Positions 58,801 to 62,250 of a stretch of 62,250 nt of DNA are shown one piece after another. The notes under the pieces are model-generated. The model was not told where the DNA came from and did not search any database. It worked only from the letters and a program-made list of their open reading frames with translations. Origin of the DNA: an uncultured Oscillospiraceae bacterium. Its GTDB lineage: Bacteria; Bacillota; Clostridia; Oscillospirales; Oscillospiraceae. Numbering within the stretch: position 1 is the stretch's first letter; every line of letters starts with the position of its first letter. The stretch covers positions 1 to 62,250 of the forward strand of contig CAKTHQ010000011.1 of assembly GCA_934565415.1 (NCBI GenBank), in the 5' to 3' direction. The position numbers and the translations under genes are program-made.

Positions 58801-61080
58801 TTATCTTTGGGTCTCCAATTGAATCTTTCCGTCCTCCAGCTTTGCGGTAATACCCGTAATGGGCTCTTCAAAGCTGTCGAGGATCACTTCGCTGATGGGG
58901 TCCTCCAGTTCCTTCTGGATGGTCCGGCGCAGGTTTCGGGCACCGTAGGTCACGGAGTAGGCCTCGTCTACCAGACGGTCCCGTACCTCCTGGGTCCAGC
59001 CAAAGGCCAATTCCCGGGTAGCGAGGCTCTCTTTGAGCTCCTTCAGCATAATGTCTGCAATACCGGCAAAGTCCTCCTTGGTCAGGTGGTTGAAGGTAAT
59101 GATTTCGTCCACCCGATTGATGAACTCCGGCCGCAGGAACCCATGGAGGGCCTTCATGGTCTTTTCCTTGACCAGGTCCTCATCCGTCCGGCCAAAGCCC
59201 ATGCCCCCTACCCCGCCGTCGGAACCGGCGTTGGTGGTCATGACAATGACGGTATTTTCAAAGGATACCACCCGGCCCTGGGCATCCGTAATCCGGCCGT
59301 CGTCCAATACCTGCAGCAGAATGTTCAGCACATCCGGATGGGCCTTTTCAATCTCGTCGAAGAGGACCACACTGTAGGGCTTCCGGCGGATGGTCTCTGT
59401 CAGCTGGCCTGCTTCATCGTAGCCCACATAGCCGGGAGGGGAGCCAATCAGCTTGGCCACGGAGTGCTTCTCCATATACTCGGACATATCCACCCGGACC
59501 AGGGCATCCACACTGTCGAACATATCGCTGGCCAGACGCTTAACAAGCTCCGTTTTGCCTACGCCGGTAGGGCCGGCAAAGATAAAGGAAACAGGGCGGC
59601 GCTTGGGAGAAATACCGACCCGGTTCCGCCGGATGGCCCGGGCCACCGTCTCAACGGCGTAATCCTGGCCCACAATATGGCTTTTCAGCCGGTCTGCCAT
59701 ACCCCGGAGCTGCTGATACTCCTGGGCCTTGATCTTGGAAGCCGGGATCTTGGTCCACAGCTCGATGATTCTTGCCAGATTGTCCATGGTCACAGCGGGA
59801 GGCGGCACCTGCTCCAGGGCCTCAATTTCCCCGGAAAGCTTCTGGAGCTTCATCCGCAGCATGGCCAGGCGCTCATAATCCGTATTGTCCGGATCGTCGT
59901 TGAGCATTTGCAGCTCCAGCTCGTAGTCGTTCCGCTCCTTTTTCTTTTCGGCCAAAAGGGAAATTTCCTTGCACCGCAGGTTTACATCGGAGCAGGCCTC
60001 ATCCAGCAGGTCAATGGCCTTATCCGGCAGAAACCGGTCGGTAATATATCGCTCAGACAAAATCACGCACTGTCGGGCAATCTCCGGGGAGATGGATACC
60101 CCGTGGAAAGCGGCATAAGTTTTGGAAATGCCCTGCATAATCTGGCAGGCCTCTTCAATGGTGGGCTCCGCTACGGATACCGGCTGGAACCGCCGCTCCA
60201 GGGCCGCATCCTTTTCAATGTATTTCCGGTACTCATTGTAGGTGGTAGCGCCGATTACCTGAATTTCCCCCCGGGACAGAGGGGGCTTCAGGATATTGGC
60301 GGCGTTCATGCTGCCCTCGGCATCTCCCGCGCCCACCAGATTATGGACCTCGTCGATAACCAGGATGATATTGCCGCACTCCTTGATTTCGGTAATCAGG
60401 CTTTTCATCCGGCTTTCAAACTGGCCCCGGAACTGGGTGCCAGCCACCAAAGCAGTCAGGTCCAGCAGGAATACCTCTTTGTCCTTGAGCTTGTAGGGCA
60501 CATCCCCGGCGGCAATCCGCTGGGCCAGGCCCTCGGCAATGGCGGTTTTACCCACACCGGGCTCACCCACCAGGCAGGGATTGTTCTTCTGGCGGCGGTT
60601 CAGAATCTGAATGACCCGCTCAGTCTCTACATCCCGGCCAATCACTTTATCCAGCTTGCCTTCCCGGGCCCGGGCAGTCAGGTCCATGCAGTAGTTGTCC
60701 AGGAATTTGTGCTTGCTCTTCTTGGGCTTTTTCTGGTCTGCCTTTGCCTCTTCCTTTTCGGCAGGCTTCTGAGGCTTGGGAAAATTGCCGCCAAAGAGCT
60801 GGTTCATCAGGGGGAACGTGGCCGTCTGGCTGTCTACCTCGTCGTCCTCCCCTTCCGTGTTTTCCCGCTGGCCGAACATAGAGCTCATCTCGTCGGAAAT
60901 CATATCCAGGTCCTCGTCGCTGAGGCCCATCTGCTTTACCGCCTGGTCGATCTGGGGAATTCCCAAACTCCGGGCGCACTTCATGCAATAGCCCTCGTTC
61001 AGGGCAACACCGTTCTCGATCTTGCTGATGAAGATCACCGCAACGTTTTTCTTACACTTACAACACATTTTTGGCAGCAT
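58801..61080 (-). CDS. ClpE-like ATP-dependent Clp protease ATPase
   Basis: Unfolds protein substrates, presumably for ClpP. The 759-residue protein starts with a zinc ribbon (CxxC at 6-9 and CxxC at 32-35), as in ClpE, in place of the paired Clp_N repeats of ClpC. The D1 AAA module has GEPGVGKT at 174-181 and Walker B VIDEVHN. A shortened middle domain (about 385-460) follows, then D2 with [13 protein letters not shown] and [11 protein letters not shown]. No CtsR operator is evident. AAGGAG lies 10 nt upstream of ATG 61080. ClpC-type naming in databases is possible. Confidence 0.92.
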   Translation of the reverse strand: MLPKMCCKCKKNVAVIFISKIENGVALNEGYCMKCARSLGIPQIDQAVKQMGLSDEDLDMISDEMSSMFGQRENTEGEDDEVDSQTATFPLMNQLFGGNFPKPQKPAEKEEAKADQKKPKKSKHKFLDNYCMDLTARAREGKLDKVIGRDVETERVIQILNRRQKNNPCLVGEPGVGKTAIAEGLAQRIAAGDVPYKLKDKEVFLLDLTALVAGTQFRGQFESRMKSLITEIKECGNIILVIDEVHNLVGAGDAEGSMNAANILKPPLSRGEIQVIGATTYNEYRKYIEKDAALERRFQPVSVAEPTIEEACQIMQGISKTYAAFHGVSISPEIARQCVILSERYITDRFLPDKAIDLLDEACSDVNLRCKEISLLAEKKKERNDYELELQMLNDDPDNTDYERLAMLRMKLQKLSGEIEALEQVPPPAVTMDNLARIIELWTKIPASKIKAQEYQQLRGMADRLKSHIVGQDYAVETVARAIRRNRVGISPKRRPVSFIFAGPTGVGKTELVKRLASDMFDSVDALVRVDMSEYMEKHSVAKLIGSPPGYVGYDEAGQLTETIRRKPYSVVLFDEIEKAHPDVLNILLQVLDDGRITDAQGRVVSFENTVIVMTTNAGSDGGVGGMGFGRTDEDLVKEKTMKALHGFLRPEFINRVDEIITFNHLTKEDFAGIADIMLKELKESLATRELAFGWTQEVRDRLVDEAYSVTYGARNLRRTIQKELEDPISEVILDSFEEPITGITAKLEDGKIQLETQR

Positions 61081-61165
61081 CGCCGTTTCACTCCTTCTGC
61101 AGGCGGCTGTAGGCCGCCCGAGCCCGCTCCTTGTAAGAAAGAACAGGCTTCTTTGTTTTCTAAAC

Positions 61166-61171
61166 AGTATA
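61166..61171 (-). promoter_or_regulatory. Extended -10 promoter of the Clp gene
   Basis: TGTGCTATACT on the minus strand; no clear -35. The remaining gap to 61411 holds a REP copy, a perfect palindrome and no gene. Confidence 0.55.
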
Positions 61172-61245
61172 GCACATATTTTTGAAAAAGGGAAAACAAA
61201 TTATTAACGAGGAAATGAACACAAAAGGGCTGCCGAAAACGTTCT

Positions 61246-61290
61246 GTCATTCCAAGCCAGCGCGCACGCCGGCGTGGGAATCCCCCGGAT
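61246..61290 (+). repeat. REP-like 45-nt palindrome, copy 1
   Basis: Begins GTCATTCCAAGCCAGC and ends TGGGAATCCCCCGGAT. It aligns without gaps to 62181-62225 at roughly three-quarters identity. Several substitutions fall on both sides of the predicted stem. Confidence 0.75.
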
Positions 61291-61371
61291 TTTCAAACAG
61301 CCAGCTCTTTCTTCCAGCTATTTCCATTCAACCGGGAGGTTGCCACACCAGGAAAGCGGGATGGTTTGCAA

Positions 61372-61385
61372 CGACAACGTTGTCG
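61372..61385. repeat. Perfect 14-nt palindrome downstream of queT
   Basis: CGACAACGTTGTCG, 26 nt past the queT stop. No T-run follows, so it is not a convincing terminator. A protein-binding site is possible. Confidence 0.5.
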
Positions 61386-61411
61386 GCAGCCCAAGAAGGT
61401 TCCCTAAAAAC

Positions 61412-61924
61412 TCAGGAAACCGCAAAGACCTTTTTCATGTTTCTGTTTTTGATGGCAATGTACAGCATAGAGCCCAATACCAGCACCACCGCCAGCTCTC
61501 CCAGAGCCACATACACGGCATTGATGACAAAACCGCCGCCTACATACCGGGTCAGCTCCCAGCCTACCAAAAAGGCATTGGTGACGGCGGGCATGGTCAG
61601 GCCCAGAAGGGGCAGCTTGAAAGTCAGCACATTCCGGGTCTTCCACATTCCCCAGGCCGCCAAAAACGTAGCCAGAGTACCCACCGCAAAGTCCAGGGGC
61701 AGGGTTGCGGAATAGGTCAGGTTAAAGAGCAAACAGCCAATGCTGAGGCCTGGAATGGCCGCCGGGGTGAAAAAGGCCAGCACCGCCATAGCCTCACTGA
61801 TGCGCATCTGGATGGCCCAGGTGGTGGTACCGGGGAGCAGGATATTCTGCATATGGGTCAATACGGCGTACATGGCAGCAATGATAGCTGCCTGGGTCAG
61901 GTAATGGACATTGATTTTTTTCAT
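61412..61924 (-). CDS. queT: QueT-type transporter (ECF S component, queuosine precursor)
   Basis: A 170-residue membrane protein with five to six helices. It matches the QueT family: AAIIAAMYAVLTHMQNILLPGTTTWAIQMRISEAMAVLAFFTPAAIPGLSIGC. It imports a queuosine precursor (preQ0/preQ1 or queuine) with a shared ECF module not found here. ATG at 61924 follows AAGGAGCTACC; the 15-codon extension runs into the leader. A preQ1-like riboswitch lies upstream. Confidence 0.92.
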   Translation of the reverse strand: MKKINVHYLTQAAIIAAMYAVLTHMQNILLPGTTTWAIQMRISEAMAVLAFFTPAAIPGLSIGCLLFNLTYSATLPLDFAVGTLATFLAAWGMWKTRNVLTFKLPLLGLTMPAVTNAFLVGWELTRYVGGGFVINAVYVALGELAVVLVLGSMLYIAIKNRNMKKVFAVS

Positions 61925-61941
61925 GGTAGCTCCTTTTGTGT

Positions 61942-61967
61942 ATAAAAAATGGGTGGACAAACCACCC
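61942..61967 (-). terminator. Third leader hairpin of queT
   Basis: GGGTGG-tttgt-CCACCC followed by A-TTTTTT-A, about 18 nt upstream of the queT ATG. Confidence 0.75.
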
Positions 61968-61980
61968 AAAGCACAACAAA

Positions 61981-62009
61981 AGAAAATGGGCGCTTACAAA
62001 AGCGTCCAT
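61981..62009 (-). terminator. Second leader hairpin of queT
   Basis: ATGGACGCTT-ttgt-AAGCGCCCAT (one A-C mismatch) followed by TTTTCTTTTG. Confidence 0.65.
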
Positions 62010-62015
62010 CCCACA

Positions 62016-62041
62016 GAAAACGCAGGCACTACACGCCTACG
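62016..62041 (-). terminator. First leader hairpin of queT
   Basis: CGTAGGC-gtgtagt-GCCTGCG (one T-G pair) followed by TTTTCTG, directly after the aptamer-like segment. Confidence 0.65.
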
Positions 62042-62046
62042 AAGGT

Positions 62047-62084
62047 CCTAGTTTTGTTTACCGACAGGATGGTTACGAACTGTC
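62047..62084 (-). promoter_or_regulatory. preQ1-I-like riboswitch aptamer upstream of queT
   Basis: GACAG/CTGTC forms a 5-bp P1; the enclosed loop is TTCGTAACCATC and the 3' tail GGTAAACAAAACTAGG is A-rich. This resembles the type I preQ1 H-type pseudoknot: a CTGGG-type P1, a UCG-containing loop and an AACAAAAC tail. The placement upstream of a queuosine-precursor transporter strongly supports it. The exact subtype is unsure. Confidence 0.65.
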
Positions 62085-62102
62085 CTATGCAATTGTGGGG
62101 AT

Positions 62103-62131
62103 ATTTTACACGAGAAGTTGGGGTTTGTCAA
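62103..62131 (-). promoter_or_regulatory. Sigma-A promoter of queT
   Basis: Perfect TTGACA, a 17-bp spacer and TAAAAT, giving a leader of about 175 nt. Confidence 0.85.
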
Positions 62132-62153
62132 GGTTTTTTTAAAATGGGATCCA

Positions 62154-62250
62154 CAAATGGGGAGTTGCAAGATTAAGGCTGTCATTGCGAGGCAGTGCGC
62201 ACACTGCCGTGGCAATCTCTCGGATGAATGGCACAGGCTGACAGGCCTGA
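62154..62250 (+). repeat. Dispersed repeat: shared terminus plus REP-like palindrome, copy 2
   Basis: Begins ACAAATGGGGAGTTG, the same terminus as the MITE-like elements at 11-92 and 51828-51962. A REP-like palindrome at 62181-62225 follows: ATTGC/GCAAT and GGCAGTG/CACTGCC arms around a cgca loop. The element runs to or past the window end. Confidence 0.7.

Noticed and set aside
58789..61185. 798-codon open frame on the plus strand opposite the Clp ATPase gene
   Set aside because: It is the mirror of a well-conserved gene. The translation is Gly/Leu/His/Gln-rich, has no recognisable domain, and no ribosome site or promoter. GC-rich third positions keep the opposite frame open.
1..62250. CRISPR array, prophage, insertion sequence, rRNA or tRNA genes
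   Set aside because: No regularly spaced repeats, no transposase, integrase or phage structural genes, and no tRNA cloverleaf with a CCA-type end was found by eye.

Overview
The window is 62 kb of GC-rich, gene-dense chromosome from a Firmicute. The best guess is a strictly anaerobic, gut-type member of the Clostridia, order Oscillospirales (Oscillospiraceae/Ruminococcaceae). The reasons are: a large Firmicute-type SRP RNA next to dnaX; the ylxM-ffh-rpsP-khpA-rimM-trmD operon; scpAB run together with spore-type genes (gerW, dacF) and a spoIID homologue; an oxygen-sensitive enzyme set (NrdG, several radical SAM proteins); and riboswitch-controlled cobalamin and queuosine-precursor uptake. There are no rRNA or tRNA genes, no CRISPR array, no phage and no transposase. 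The long open frames opposite many genes are codon-bias shadows.

Layout. 0-4 kb: a c-di-GMP signalling island, with an Hpt protein and a REC-GGDEF-EAL protein on the minus strand, divergent from a membrane diguanylate cyclase. 4-5.5 kb: an NSS sodium-coupled transporter. 5.6-9.3 kb: the SRP/ribosome-maturation operon. 9.3-13.2 kb: SRP RNA, dnaX, ybaB, recR, a GNAT gene and acpP. 13.2-15.4 kb: an RpiR regulator and a BaiN-type flavoprotein. 15.5-19.8 kb: scpA-scpB-DUF2953-gerW-dacF-rluB. 20-29 kb: a nucleoside kinase, a SpoIID-like protein, a sugar kinase, ApbE and cell-envelope proteins. 29-35.6 kb: two flavoproteins, divergent from ylmH-DUF896-Nudix-ygiQ. 35.6-41.8 kb: dut-nrdG-AI-2E exporter, a YugP protease, SstT and a PLP lyase-like protein. 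41.9-47.5 kb: a cobalamin-riboswitch operon with an exported CbiK-like lipoprotein, a second lipoprotein and a BtuFCD-type ABC importer. 47.6-51.8 kb: a duplicated beta-helix lipoprotein, a ROK glucokinase and a MarR/TauE pair. 52-56.5 kb: lipid kinase-Nudix followed by a three-gene MoxR ATPase/VWA cassette. 56.7-62 kb: a YhcC radical SAM protein, a GDPD, a ClpE-like ATPase and queT with a riboswitch leader.

Most promoters read as housekeeping sigma-A sites with 16-18 bp spacing, and most operons end in clear intrinsic terminators. The most unusual signals are non-coding. A roughly 135-bp MITE-like element with terminal inverted repeats lies at 51.8-51.96 kb, with a second partial copy at the window start. 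A 45-nt REP-like palindrome occurs twice, once on each side of queT, with substitutions that partly preserve the stem. The queT leader has a preQ1-like aptamer followed by three consecutive terminator-like hairpins. One hairpin contains the Shine-Dalgarno of an SLH-domain gene. Paired palindromes flank the ylxM promoter. An orphan terminator and long-range stem near 37.9 kb have no assigned transcript. The best protein-level candidates for new biology are the riboswitch-controlled extracytoplasmic CbiK operon and the MoxR/VWA/small-helical-protein cassette preceded by an attenuator-like hairpin.
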